Positions 41,777-50,494 of a stretch of DNA of 64,000 bases are shown here, piece by piece; position 1 is the first letter of the stretch, and each line of letters opens with the position of its first letter. Source of the stretch: SCTM01 sp965279655 (GTDB lineage: Bacteria > Pseudomonadota > Alphaproteobacteria > Rhodospirillales > Rhodospirillaceae). Under the pieces are notes generated by a model that had not been told where the DNA came from, ran no database searches, and worked only from the letters and a program-made list of their open reading frames with translations. The translations under genes and the position numbers were made by a program. The DNA lies in the NCBI GenBank assembly GCA_965279655.1, contig OZ257255.1, positions 5,265,748 through 5,329,747 of the forward strand, given 5' to 3'.

Positions 41777-43642
41777 CTAACGCTTAGCCGCGAAGCCGCC
41801 TTGGACGACGGTGGTCCCGTCTTGAATGTCCACCGCGCCGGCTATCTCCGCGGCATTAGACCCGTAGAACTTGGCGCTGAAATCGCCGCTGAGTGCGCCA
41901 ACGTTCTGCGTGGTCGTGGCGGTGGCGGTCGCTGTCGTGGCCGTCCCACGCATGTACATACCGTTCGTGTTGGTTGTCATCGGCGTGCTGCCCAGAACGA
42001 TGTCGTTCATGCGGCCGTTGGGCAGCAAGGCTGAAGAAGTAGTTATGTTGGTGATGCCGCCAGCAATCGTGTTACCGGCAAAGTTGGCGGTGAGAGTGGC
42101 GTCGCCCCCGGTGATGGCTCCCAACGTGCTCCCAAGCGCGAAATAACCCCTAAAGTTTCCCGAGTACGTGGCGGTGCCGGTGCGCGGAATTTGGTTTGCC
42201 GGCGTCTCCATGCCGTAGGACAGAACCCCCAAACTCACCGTGCGCTGGCCTAACCCCGGCGCAGTACCCGGAACGGAATCAAGCTCGGTGGCCCAGACGC
42301 CATAGCTGGAATACGTCAGGTTCGACATCACGAGATTGATATAACTTGTCGAGGCGCTGCTCGCGCCGACATAGGGATTCTGTGCGACCTGCTTGAAGTA
42401 ATGATTGGGGCTGACCACGTCGGTAGAGCCAGGCCTCGTATCGAAGGTCACCGTCTGTTTCTGCCCATCGATAAACTGGAAGCCAGTTGCGGTCGTCGTA
42501 AAGGTTCCAGCCGCAATGCCGTTGAATTGGGCACCATTCGAAAACAGCATTCCGGCCGCATAAAACGGCGCGCTACCCTGGAAAGTCTTGCCAACCGGCG
42601 CTTCAGCGAGCGTCGGAATCGGATCAAACGTGGGCGTTGGTGGCCCTGGGACTGTCGGCGCCGGTTGCGCGGCCGGCGTTGATTGGCCGGTCGCAGCGAA
42701 TGCACCGGCGATGCGTGTGCGGGACCGACCGTCAAACAACGCAAATGTGCCAGAGGCTTCTACAGCGTTTGGGCCGTTGAATTGACCGCCGAACGTACCC
42801 GTCGCACCGTAAATGTCCTGGCGCGGAAAGGACGGGCTCGGACCCGGCAACGCCGTGCCCGCGAAGGTCGCGCCGGTGATTGTGCCGCCCGTGAGATAAA
42901 TGTCGTTAAGCTGGCCGTCGGGAAATCCGAAAACAGAATCGGTCGTCAAATTGGTGACCGTTCCGGCAATGGTGTTGGCGGCGAAGTTCGCAACAAGCCG
43001 CACCACTCCGTCCGTGATCATCCCGGCGACCGACGAGGTGAAAAAAAGGCCTCTCGCTTGGCCGCTGAAGGTGGCGGATCCCGTCGTCGGCATTTGCGAT
43101 GTGCGAATGCCGTAGGCAAAGACGCCGCCTCCAATCGTGCCATACGTCGAGAGACCCGGCCCGTCCGTCCCAGTACCCGCTGAAGTCCGTTCGTCCCAGA
43201 TTCCATACGTCGAATACGTGAGGCGCTGGCCGGGCATCATTGTCACTGCCGAAGCCTGCGTCGCGCCGGTTGCCGAGGCTCGGTAAATGCCCGGCGCGAT
43301 CTGTTGCGACGATCCGGCGGTCGTGTCGAAGGTTGCCTTATGACCGTTCGGTAAGGTCAGCTCAAATCCGTTTGTCGTCGTCACCACTTGCGTCGCGGCA
43401 TTTGCAGCGAATTCGCCCGTGGGCAAGGCTACGCCTACCATTGAATTGTGGATATCGACGGACTCAGCCCCCTGGTGAGCCGTCGCGTTGAATGTGGTTC
43501 CCGCCGGCGTCGAGTTCAGAGTCGTCGGTGCGGATTGCGGCGGGGCCGTGGGCGTGGATCCGCTCATGCCACTGCCACCACCGGCGCAAGCGCCCAGAGC
43601 GAGAGCCGAAAGGACTAAGCCGTAACGCAGGGAATGAGACAT
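41777..43642 (-). CDS. Two-barrel TbpB-like surface lipoprotein
   Basis: 621 residues. The signal peptide ends in a lipobox (LALGAC, Cys19 or so), followed by a Gly/Ser/Thr/Pro linker. Two copies of a transferrin-binding-protein-B-like beta-barrel domain follow (about 35-320 and 345-621). Each has TYS(S)YG(I/V)W, GTATYSGNFRGYF-type strands, NFA(A/G)NTIAG and a closing GAF/GGF strand. A Pro-rich hinge (PAPTVPGPPTPTFDP) joins them. ATG 43642 follows GAGGA. Such lipoproteins are often moved to the surface by Slam, which is not in the window. The ligand is unknown. Base composition is less GC-rich than its neighbours. Confidence 0.8.
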   Translation of the reverse strand: MSHSLRYGLVLSALALGACAGGGSGMSGSTPTAPPQSAPTTLNSTPAGTTFNATAHQGAESVDIHNSMVGVALPTGEFAANAATQVVTTTNGFELTLPNGHKATFDTTAGSSQQIAPGIYRASATGATQASAVTMMPGQRLTYSTYGIWDERTSAGTGTDGPGLSTYGTIGGGVFAYGIRTSQMPTTGSATFSGQARGLFFTSSVAGMITDGVVRLVANFAANTIAGTVTNLTTDSVFGFPDGQLNDIYLTGGTITGATFAGTALPGPSPSFPRQDIYGATGTFGGQFNGPNAVEASGTFALFDGRSRTRIAGAFAATGQSTPAAQPAPTVPGPPTPTFDPIPTLAEAPVGKTFQGSAPFYAAGMLFSNGAQFNGIAAGTFTTTATGFQFIDGQKQTVTFDTRPGSTDVVSPNHYFKQVAQNPYVGASSASTSYINLVMSNLTYSSYGVWATELDSVPGTAPGLGQRTVSLGVLSYGMETPANQIPRTGTATYSGNFRGYFALGSTLGAITGGDATLTANFAGNTIAGGITNITTSSALLPNGRMNDIVLGSTPMTTNTNGMYMRGTATTATATATTTQNVGALSGDFSAKFYGSNAAEIAGAVDIQDGTTVVQGGFAAKR

Positions 43643-43707
43643 CACGGATCCTCGTTGCCGGGCGCGCGGTCACACCGTCACCCCAGCCCAATATCCGTGT
43701 GTGCGAG

Positions 43708-43727
43708 GCCACTTTAAACAAAGTGGC
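43708..43727. promoter_or_regulatory. Perfect inverted repeat upstream of the TbpB-like gene
   Basis: GCCACTTT, four bases AAAC, then AAAGTGGC. The centre lies about 75 bases before the lipoprotein ATG, and there is no T-run on either side, so an operator is more likely than a terminator. The regulator is unknown. Confidence 0.5.
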
Positions 43728-43797
43728 GCATAGGTCAAACGAAGCGGGCTTCAACCGCGCCGTGCATCGTGGAAATGAAGTCGCGTTTACTTCCGCT

Positions 43798-44721
43798 TTA
43801 CTTGCACTCGAACTGAACGATCGACGCGGGGCGCGCCTTGAGCAGTTCGTCCCGTAGCGTCGGCCAGGCATTGCTGCCCTTGGCCTGCGTGTCAAAGAAC
43901 GCCAGCGTCATGCGCTGAATCTCGGACAGCGCCGCCGGGCTGGGCGGCTGGCCTTCTTCCGTGCGGTTCGTACCGAGGATGCCGCCGAGGTAGTGCTTCA
44001 TCCCGCCCATCACCGCCATGCACTGACCGTTCGGGCCCTTCATGTAGTAGTCGGCGTGCGCCTGCCAGTTGTCGGCGAAGCCCGGCGTGATGTCCTGATC
44101 GCCGACGATCTGCAGCATCGGCTTCACCTTCTCGGGCCACGCGACGTTGCGGAAGCCCTTGGCGTAGCCCGGGGGCGCGAGCGCCGCGCCGGCGAGCACG
44201 CGCGCATCGGCGAGATCGGTGTTCTCGTCGGGCATGCGCCCGTTCACCAGTGTCGCCGTGGTGTGACCGCCGAACGAGTGCCCCGCGGCGATGATCTTCT
44301 TGCGATCGAAGCGGCCCTTGAGGATCGGCGAGGCGCGCTCGATCTCATCCAGACTGTCGAGCACTTTGTGCAGATCCAGCAGACGCGAGCGCCACGCGAA
44401 CTTTTGCCGGTCGTCGCCGCGCGGAATTCCCAACGACGTTGAGTCGTCGAAGGTGGGCGAGATCACCGCATAGCCATGGGCGGCCCAGAATTCGGTCAGG
44501 GGCAGGTAGTCGTCCTTCGAATACTGCGCGCCGTGGGAGAATAGGATGACAGGAACGCGGCCGCCTGCGGCAGGAACGATCACGCGCAGGATGACATCTT
44601 TCTTCTGCTTGGCGTCCTTCAGCACCACGGGGTTCACCGTGACGATCTGTTCGTTCGCGGCCTGGGCCCCAAAGGCCAAGCCGAGGGCCACGAGTCCGGC
44701 GCCAATCGATCCCATACGCAT
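43798..44721 (-). CDS. Exported alpha/beta hydrolase (chlorophyllase/PAF-acetylhydrolase-like)
   Basis: 307 residues with a signal peptide (about 1-21, LVALGLAFGAQAA). The alpha/beta hydrolase core shows VPVILFSHGAQYSKDDY (oxyanion), the nucleophile elbow AAGHSFGGHT and a later QIVGDQD aspartate and MKHYLGG histidine. The fold resembles platelet-activating-factor acetylhydrolase and chlorophyllase types; the natural ester is unknown. ATG 44721 follows AAGGAGA by eight bases. It is divergent from the symporter. Confidence 0.82.
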   Translation of the reverse strand: MRMGSIGAGLVALGLAFGAQAANEQIVTVNPVVLKDAKQKKDVILRVIVPAAGGRVPVILFSHGAQYSKDDYLPLTEFWAAHGYAVISPTFDDSTSLGIPRGDDRQKFAWRSRLLDLHKVLDSLDEIERASPILKGRFDRKKIIAAGHSFGGHTTATLVNGRMPDENTDLADARVLAGAALAPPGYAKGFRNVAWPEKVKPMLQIVGDQDITPGFADNWQAHADYYMKGPNGQCMAVMGGMKHYLGGILGTNRTEEGQPPSPAALSEIQRMTLAFFDTQAKGSNAWPTLRDELLKARPASIVQFECK

Positions 44722-44873
44722 GCTGCAGTCTCCTTGCCACAAGCTGTCATCCTGCCATGGCCCTGTTGCCGGTTCCCGCGGCGTGGGGGAGGTGTCCGGC
44801 CCGTGGGCTTCCCCCAGGTCTTCCCACGCGCGGACCCAGATGTCATGGTCGCGGTGGGGAAGGGAGCGGTCGT

Positions 44874-46142
44874 ATGCGCGTGACCAAGTGGATCGTTTGG
44901 GCGCTGGTGGCAGGCGCGCTGGTTGGCGTCCTGTGCGAGCGCCTGCTGACGCCTGAGGAGGCACAGCGGGTTGCCGCGGTGCTGGGCGTGATCACCGAGG
45001 TCTTCCTCCGCCTCATTCGCATGATCATCGCGCCCCTGGTGCTGACCACCCTGATCGTCGGCATCGCCAACATGGGCTCATCCGGGGCGGTGGGCCGCGT
45101 GAGTCTGCGTGCGCTGACATGGTTCATCGGCGCATCGCTGGTGTCGCTCCTGCTGGGCCTGATCATCGTAAACATTCTGCAGCCCGGCGTCGGCCTCGAA
45201 CTGCGGCTGCCGGTGGGCGAGTCCTCGACCGTACGCGCGACCAGCCTCACCTTGCGGGAATTCGTCACGCATCTGGTGCCGAAGTCCATCTTCGAGGCGA
45301 TGGCGACGAACGAGATCCTGCAGATCGTCGTGTTCTCCTGTTTCGTCGGTGTGGCGGCGGCGTCGATGGGCGAGAAGGCCCGCCCGGCGATTGCGCTCGC
45401 CGACGCAGGCGCGCACATCATGTTGAAAGTCACCGGTTATGTGATGACCACCGCGCCCATCGCGGTGTTTGCCGCTGTGGCCGCCACGGTGGCGGTGCAG
45501 GGCCCGGGAATCCTCATCACCTACGGGCGCTTCATGGGCGGATTCTACTTCGGGCTGGTGGTGCTGTGGATCCTGCTTGTCGCGGCTGGCTTCGTCATCA
45601 TCGGCCCGCGCGTGATCGACCTGATGCGCCGTATCCGCGGGCCCGTGGTGCTGGCGTTCTCCACCGCCAGTTCGGAAGCGGCCTATCCGCGCACGTTGGA
45701 GCAACTCGAGCGCTTCGGCGCCTCGAACCGCATCGCGAGTTTCGTGCTGCCGCTGGGATATTCGTTCAATCTCGACGGCTCGATGATGTACTGCACCTTC
45801 GCGACCATGTTCATCGCGCAAGCCTATGGCATCGAGCTGAGCGCCGGCCAGCAGGTCGTGATGCTGTTGATCCTGATGGTGACCAGCAAAGGTATGGCCG
45901 GCGTGCCGCGTGCGTCGCTGGTGGTGATCGCCGCGACACTGGCGACGTTTCAGATCCCGGAAGCGGGCCTGCTCCTGATCGTCGGCGTCGATCAGTTTCT
46001 CGACATGGGGCGCAGCGCCACCAATGTCGTCGGCAATTCCATCGCCACTGCCGTGGTTGCGAAATGGGAAGGCGAACTCGGCCCGCCGCAATCGGCGGAC
46101 GCCGCGATCACGGCCGAGGCGGTCACTCCGTCGCGTAGCTGA
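44874..46142 (+). CDS. Dicarboxylate/amino acid:cation symporter (SDF family)
   Basis: 422 residues of the DctA/GltP family. The first membrane helix (KWIVWALVAGALVGVL) starts at residue 5. The serine-rich hairpin reads STASSEAAYPRTLEQLERFG, close to the usual form, and the substrate and cation sites SFNLDGSMMY, MVTSKGMAGVPRASLVVI and VDQFLDMGRSATNVVGN are intact. ATG 44874 follows AAGGGAG. The last 20 bases overlap the convergent apt gene. Substrate could be a C4-dicarboxylate or an acidic amino acid. Confidence 0.9.
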   Translation: MRVTKWIVWALVAGALVGVLCERLLTPEEAQRVAAVLGVITEVFLRLIRMIIAPLVLTTLIVGIANMGSSGAVGRVSLRALTWFIGASLVSLLLGLIIVNILQPGVGLELRLPVGESSTVRATSLTLREFVTHLVPKSIFEAMATNEILQIVVFSCFVGVAAASMGEKARPAIALADAGAHIMLKVTGYVMTTAPIAVFAAVAATVAVQGPGILITYGRFMGGFYFGLVVLWILLVAAGFVIIGPRVIDLMRRIRGPVVLAFSTASSEAAYPRTLEQLERFGASNRIASFVLPLGYSFNLDGSMMYCTFATMFIAQAYGIELSAGQQVVMLLILMVTSKGMAGVPRASLVVIAATLATFQIPEAGLLLIVGVDQFLDMGRSATNVVGNSIATAVVAKWEGELGPPQSADAAITAEAVTPSRS

Positions 46143-46641
46143 GAAGCGCCTCGAACGGCATGTTGAGCCTGGCGCGCGCGCCGATGAACGCGAGTTCGAT
46201 CAAACACGCCGACCCCACCACATCAGCACCTGACTCGCGCAACAGCTTTGCGGCCGCGCCGATGGTGCCGCCGGTCGCCAGCAGGTCGTCGATGACCACC
46301 ACGCGCTTTCCCGGGGCTACGGCGTCGTGCTGGATCTCGATCACATCGGTGCCGTACTCCAGGCCGTAGGAATGCTGCTTCACCTTGCCGGGAAGCTTCC
46401 CGCTCTTGCGAATCATGATGACGCCACAGGCCAAGGGGATCGCCATGGGCGCTGCGACCAAGAAGCCGCGGGCGTCGATGGCCGCCAAGAAGTCGGGCTT
46501 CCAGGGCTTCACCAGGGCCACCATGCGCTCTACCGCCGTCCGCCAAGCCTCGGGGTGGGCAATCAGCGTCGAAATATCGAAAAAGTTGATTCCTGGCTTA
46601 GGAAAGTCCGGAATTTGCCGAATGTGATTTTTCAGGTCCAC
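46123..46641 (-). CDS. apt: Adenine phosphoribosyltransferase
   Basis: 172 residues, typical length. It converts adenine and PRPP to AMP. The PRPP motif VVVIDDLLATGGT spans 114-126, and IRQIPDFPKPGINFFDISTL at the N-terminus and EYGTDVIEIQHDA before the PRPP loop are diagnostic. The start is GTG 46641. Its 3' end overlaps the symporter gene by 20 bases in convergent orientation. Confidence 0.95.
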   Translation of the reverse strand: MDLKNHIRQIPDFPKPGINFFDISTLIAHPEAWRTAVERMVALVKPWKPDFLAAIDARGFLVAAPMAIPLACGVIMIRKSGKLPGKVKQHSYGLEYGTDVIEIQHDAVAPGKRVVVIDDLLATGGTIGAAAKLLRESGADVVGSACLIELAFIGARARLNMPFEALLSYATE

Positions 46642-46952
46642 GTGCGCCCCCGCTCAATAAAGTCACAGGCCGGGCCCCTTGAAACTGGCCGTCCCGCTAA
46701 TTAATTCTCCATTACATCAATGGCTTATACCCCATGCACCCGGTCCCCGGCTATCCCCCTTTTCCAGCGAAAGTCTTAGCTACGCTACGCGTAATACGTG
46801 TTACGCTCTAAGTGCTAAGGGATGGGAACCTTAACGGGTCCACACGTGTTCCGCTTTGGGTCCAGCGCGTCAATATCGCGCTGGTTGGTAGTCACCCGAA
46901 ACGGTGCGCAGCTTGTTTAGATGTGGATGCGGCGTGCTGAACTAGAAACAGA
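46642..46952. other. Intergenic region between apt and the DUF2336 gene
   Basis: 311 bases serving as a divergent control region. It is less GC-rich than the genes around it (CTAATTAATTCTCC near 46697). A near-palindrome CGTAATACGTGTTACG (46790-46805, two central mismatches) is a possible operator. No RNA gene or small protein is evident, and no strong -35/-10 pair stands out. Confidence 0.4.
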
Positions 46953-48125
46953 ATGCGGGACATCGATCCGCGCATCGGAGGTAGCGGCGTCTTGTCAGGG
47001 TTGACTATGGACGATGTGAACCGGCTTGCGCAGGACCCGAGCACGCTCGCGCGTGTGGGAACAGCCACGAAGCTTGCGCAGCAGTTCAATGCGGCGGACT
47101 TTGCTCCAGCCGAAATCAAGCTCGCCCAGGAAATCTTCCGGGTCATGGCGCGCGACGCGGAAGTGCGCGTGCGTGAAGCGCTGGCCATCAACCTTAAATC
47201 CAATCCGCAAATTGCTCGCGACGTGGCGCTGACGCTGGCGCGCGACGTGGACTCCGTGTCCGTGCCGATGCTGGCCTATTCCGACGTGTTGAGCGCCGAG
47301 GATCTTGTGCAGATCGTGAGTGCGCAAGCCTCGCTGCCGAAGATGGAAGCTATCGCCGGCCGTCGCGAAGTCGTTGAACCGGTATCCGCCGCGCTGGTCG
47401 AGCACGGCAGCGAGCGCGTGGTCGCCAAACTGGTGGCCAATCCGGGCGCCGCGATCTCCGAGCCCTCTCTCCATCGCGTGGTGGATCGCTTCGGCGACAG
47501 CGCGATCGTGCAGGACCCGCTGGTGCATCGTGCCGTCCTTCCGGTGACGGTGACCGAGCGGCTGGTGTCTCACGTCGCCGATCACCTGCGCACTTATCTC
47601 CTTTCCAAGCACCAGATTTCGCCCGAGGTGGCGATCGACTTGGTGCTGCAGAGCCGCGAACGCGCCACGGTCGGTATCGCCATGGGCGTTGGCGACGCCG
47701 GGCTGGATTCACTGGTGCGTCAACTGCGCGACAACGGACGCCTCACCGCGTCGATCGTGCTGCGTGCGATCTGCATGGGCAACGTACGGTTCTTTGAGCA
47801 TGCCCTGGCCACCCTTTCGGGTGTGCCGGTGGGTAATGCGCGCTCGCTCGTGCACGAGGCCTCGGGCGCGGGCCTGCGGGCTTTGTGGGCCAAGGGCGCG
47901 TTGCCGGAGCGGATGCTGCCGGCGATCCGCGCGGCGGTGGACGTTATCGACCAGACCGAACTCGACTTCGGCGGCAACAGCGGCGAACGCTATTCCCGCC
48001 GTATCCTGGAGCGCGTGCTGACCCAGTACGAAACCTTCGGCATGGAATTCGAGGGCGACGATCTCGAGTATCTGCTCGCCCGGGTCGCGCAGCTTCCGCC
48101 GACCTACACCATGGCGGTTCACTAG
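46953..48125 (+). CDS. DUF2336 family protein
   Basis: 390 residues, soluble and helical, with HEAT-like repeats (for example DAEVRVREALAINLKSNPQI and RDVDSVSVPMLAYSDVLS). DUF2336 proteins are widespread in alphaproteobacteria and mostly uncharacterised. The motif block SVPMLAYSDVLSAEDLVQIV is typical. Start ATG 46953. It stands alone after the 311-base gap. A scaffold or regulatory role is inferred from the repeat fold only. Confidence 0.82.
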   Translation: MRDIDPRIGGSGVLSGLTMDDVNRLAQDPSTLARVGTATKLAQQFNAADFAPAEIKLAQEIFRVMARDAEVRVREALAINLKSNPQIARDVALTLARDVDSVSVPMLAYSDVLSAEDLVQIVSAQASLPKMEAIAGRREVVEPVSAALVEHGSERVVAKLVANPGAAISEPSLHRVVDRFGDSAIVQDPLVHRAVLPVTVTERLVSHVADHLRTYLLSKHQISPEVAIDLVLQSRERATVGIAMGVGDAGLDSLVRQLRDNGRLTASIVLRAICMGNVRFFEHALATLSGVPVGNARSLVHEASGAGLRALWAKGALPERMLPAIRAAVDVIDQTELDFGGNSGERYSRRILERVLTQYETFGMEFEGDDLEYLLARVAQLPPTYTMAVH

Positions 48126-48141
48126 CCTCTTTTTCTCGCGG

Positions 48142-48600
48142 CTATTTCTTTGCGGGCGCCGCCGGCGCTGCCGATTTCGCGGCAGGCGCAGGCGCGGCCG
48201 CCGCCTTAGGCGCCGGCTTCGGCTTCGGGGCCACGTAAGGATCGCCCTCGGGCTTCGCCGTTTTCTCGAACTTGATGACGTCGCACTGGCGGCGTTCGAT
48301 CACCAGCGCGCTGTAGCGTTTCCCCTGCGTATCGGTGAGCGTGATGAACTTTGGGTCCTTGCCCGGAAACAGGTCCATGCAGGGCTCGACGATATCCGCC
48401 CGGTACCACTGGTCGTTGCCGTCCTTGAGGTAGACCAGGCGCGGCCCGCCTGGACGCCAACTCGCGATCCGCTCGATGTCGGCAAACTGCAGGTCGCCGG
48501 GCATCGAGGGTTTCACCTTCGCGGGGATTGTCGGCACCGGTTGCGCGAGCGCGGGCGCGGCGAACAGGAGCGTGGCGAGCAGGGTCGATATGCGGATCAT
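48142..48600 (-). CDS. Exported small protein, DUF6491-like
   Basis: 152 residues. A signal peptide (about 1-19, TLLATLLFAAPALA) is followed by a globular part of about 90 residues with LVYLKDGNDQWYRADIVEPC and two cysteines, which matches my recollection of DUF6491. The C-terminal 40 residues are Lys/Pro/Ala-rich and probably disordered. ATG 48600 is preferred; ATG 48612 would add four residues. It follows gloA by 13 bases on the same strand. Confidence 0.65.
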   Translation of the reverse strand: MIRISTLLATLLFAAPALAQPVPTIPAKVKPSMPGDLQFADIERIASWRPGGPRLVYLKDGNDQWYRADIVEPCMDLFPGKDPKFITLTDTQGKRYSALVIERRQCDVIKFEKTAKPEGDPYVAPKPKPAPKAAAAPAPAAKSAAPAAPAKK

Positions 48601-48613
48601 GTTGCGTTCCATT

Positions 48614-49033
48614 CTACCAAACGCCCGTATTGGGCATGGAGACCCACGGTTCCTTCGGCGGTTGCGCGCCGCCCTTTTGGAGCAGCTCAATCGAAATATT
48701 ATCCGGTGAACGGATGAACGCCATGCGGCCATCCTTGGGCGGACGGTTGATGGTCACGCCCTTGGCCATGAGGGATTGGCACAGGGCGTAGATGTCGTCC
48801 ACCTCATAGGCGAGATGGCCAAAGTTACGCCCGCCGGTGTACACCTCGGGATCCCAGTTGTACGTCAGCTCAACCGCGGCCTCCTCGTCGCCGGGCGCGG
48901 TCAGGAACACCAAAGTGAAGCGGCCCTTCTCGTTGTCAGTGCGGCGCAGCTCTTTCAGTCCGAGTTTGTTGCAGTAAAAGTCGAGAGACTGATCAAGGTC
49001 CGTGACCCGAACCATCGTGTGAAGGTACTTCAT
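48614..49033 (-). CDS. gloA: Lactoylglutathione lyase (glyoxalase I)
   Basis: 139 residues. It converts the glutathione hemithioacetal of methylglyoxal to S-lactoylglutathione. The four metal ligands His5, Glu55, His73 and Glu116 sit where they do in the nickel-dependent E. coli enzyme. NKLGLKELRRTDNEKGRFTL and AYEVDDIYALC are typical. ATG 49033 follows GGAG by eight bases. Confidence 0.93.
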   Translation of the reverse strand: MKYLHTMVRVTDLDQSLDFYCNKLGLKELRRTDNEKGRFTLVFLTAPGDEEAAVELTYNWDPEVYTGGRNFGHLAYEVDDIYALCQSLMAKGVTINRPPKDGRMAFIRSPDNISIELLQKGGAQPPKEPWVSMPNTGVW

Positions 49034-49123
49034 GGCAACGTCTCCAAGGCGCGCGGCGGTTCTACCTTACGTCGCTTTGCGTCCGGCGCAAAACCCCCGA
49101 AACACATTGCAAAAGAGCGTCAT

Positions 49124-50494
49124 TTGACCCGCGCGGCAGTCATCCACCCGGCCCTGGGCGAGGGATATTTCGATGCCGTCGCGGCGGCGCAATTCCCCAA
49201 ACACGTCCTGCGCTACCGTAACGATCGGTGGGCGTGCCCGATCGGTCTTGGCGATCTCACGGACGAGGCGTGGGTGGGGCATTTCGGTGCGTTCGCGCCG
49301 CTGCCGGGCAATCTCCCGCAGCCGTTGGCTCTTCGCTATCACGGCCATCAGTTCCGCAGCTACAACCCGGACATCGGCGATGGGCGCGGCTTTCTCTTCG
49401 CCCAGCTGCGCGCCGACGACGGCCGCGTCCTGGATCTCGGCACGAAGGGCAGCGGCCAGACGCCTTACTCGAGAAGAGGGGATGGGCGCCTGACTCTCAA
49501 GGGCGGGGTGCGCGAACTCCTCGCCACCACCATGCTCGAAGCCTTGGGAGTCGATACCTCCAAGACCTTTAGCCTGATCGAGACCGGCGAAGACCTGATC
49601 CGTGGCGATGAACCGTCGCCGACTCGCTCCAGCGTGCTGGTGCGCCTCAGCCATTCCAATATCCGCATCGGCACCTTTCAGCGTCTCGCCTACGAGCAGG
49701 ACGGCGAACGGATCCAAAAGCTGGTGGATCATGTGTTGACGCACTACTTCGGCGGCTTGGGCGGTGGCGCGCCTGCGATGTTGCAAGAGACCGTGCGTCG
49801 CGTGGCCCGCACCGGGGCGCAGTGGATGGCGGCCGGCTTCGTGCACGGCGTGCTCAATACCGACAACATCAACATCACCGGCGAGAGCTTCGACTACGGG
49901 CCTTATCGCTTTCTGCCGACCTACGATCCCAACTTCACCGCGGCCTACTTCGATCAGACCGGGCTATATGCCTACGGACGTCAGCCGGGCACGCTCATGT
50001 GGAACCTGCAACGGCTGGCAGACTGTCTGCTGTTGGTTGCGGAGAAAGAGGCGTTGGTCGAAGTGCTGAGCACCTTTCCGCCGACGTTCGAGCGTGAGAT
50101 GGCCAATGCGACGCTGGCGCGACTCAACCTGGTGCCGCGGGAGCCCGAAGCAGATGTTGCTTTGACAGGCGAGGTGTTCGCTTTTCTGCACGCAACCCAG
50201 ATGCCGTTCGAGCAGTTCTTCTTCGATTGCCAAGGCGGGATGCCGCGTGCGGATGCGGATGTTTATAAGACCGAGGCTTTCACGGTGTTGCGGCAAGCTT
50301 TCGCGACGTTCCAGCCCGCCGCCCCGGAACGCCTATCGCACCCGTATTTCGCGCAGGCGAAGCCGGAAACGCTGATCATCGATGAGATCGAAGCCTTGTG
50401 GTCAGGGATCGCGGAGCGCGATGACTGGGCGCCGGTGTATGCAAAGCTGAAAGCCATCGAAACGGCAGGGCAGGCCTACGGCAACCTGCCCTAG
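49124..50494 (+). CDS. selO: Protein adenylyltransferase SelO
   Basis: 456 residues of the YdiU/SelO pseudokinase family, which transfers AMP to protein hydroxyls. The inverted nucleotide-binding loop LGTKGSGQTPYSRRGDGR (Lys108 and the following Arg pair) and the metal site HGVLNTDNINITGESFDYGP (Asp247, Asn248, Asp257) are intact. The start is a TTG at 49124, since no ATG or GTG gives a family-like N-terminus. The C-terminal Cys motif of E. coli SelO is absent; the protein ends GNLP. It shares its CTAG stop with dnaJ. Confidence 0.9.
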   Translation: MTRAAVIHPALGEGYFDAVAAAQFPKHVLRYRNDRWACPIGLGDLTDEAWVGHFGAFAPLPGNLPQPLALRYHGHQFRSYNPDIGDGRGFLFAQLRADDGRVLDLGTKGSGQTPYSRRGDGRLTLKGGVRELLATTMLEALGVDTSKTFSLIETGEDLIRGDEPSPTRSSVLVRLSHSNIRIGTFQRLAYEQDGERIQKLVDHVLTHYFGGLGGGAPAMLQETVRRVARTGAQWMAAGFVHGVLNTDNINITGESFDYGPYRFLPTYDPNFTAAYFDQTGLYAYGRQPGTLMWNLQRLADCLLLVAEKEALVEVLSTFPPTFEREMANATLARLNLVPREPEADVALTGEVFAFLHATQMPFEQFFFDCQGGMPRADADVYKTEAFTVLRQAFATFQPAAPERLSHPYFAQAKPETLIIDEIEALWSGIAERDDWAPVYAKLKAIETAGQAYGNLP

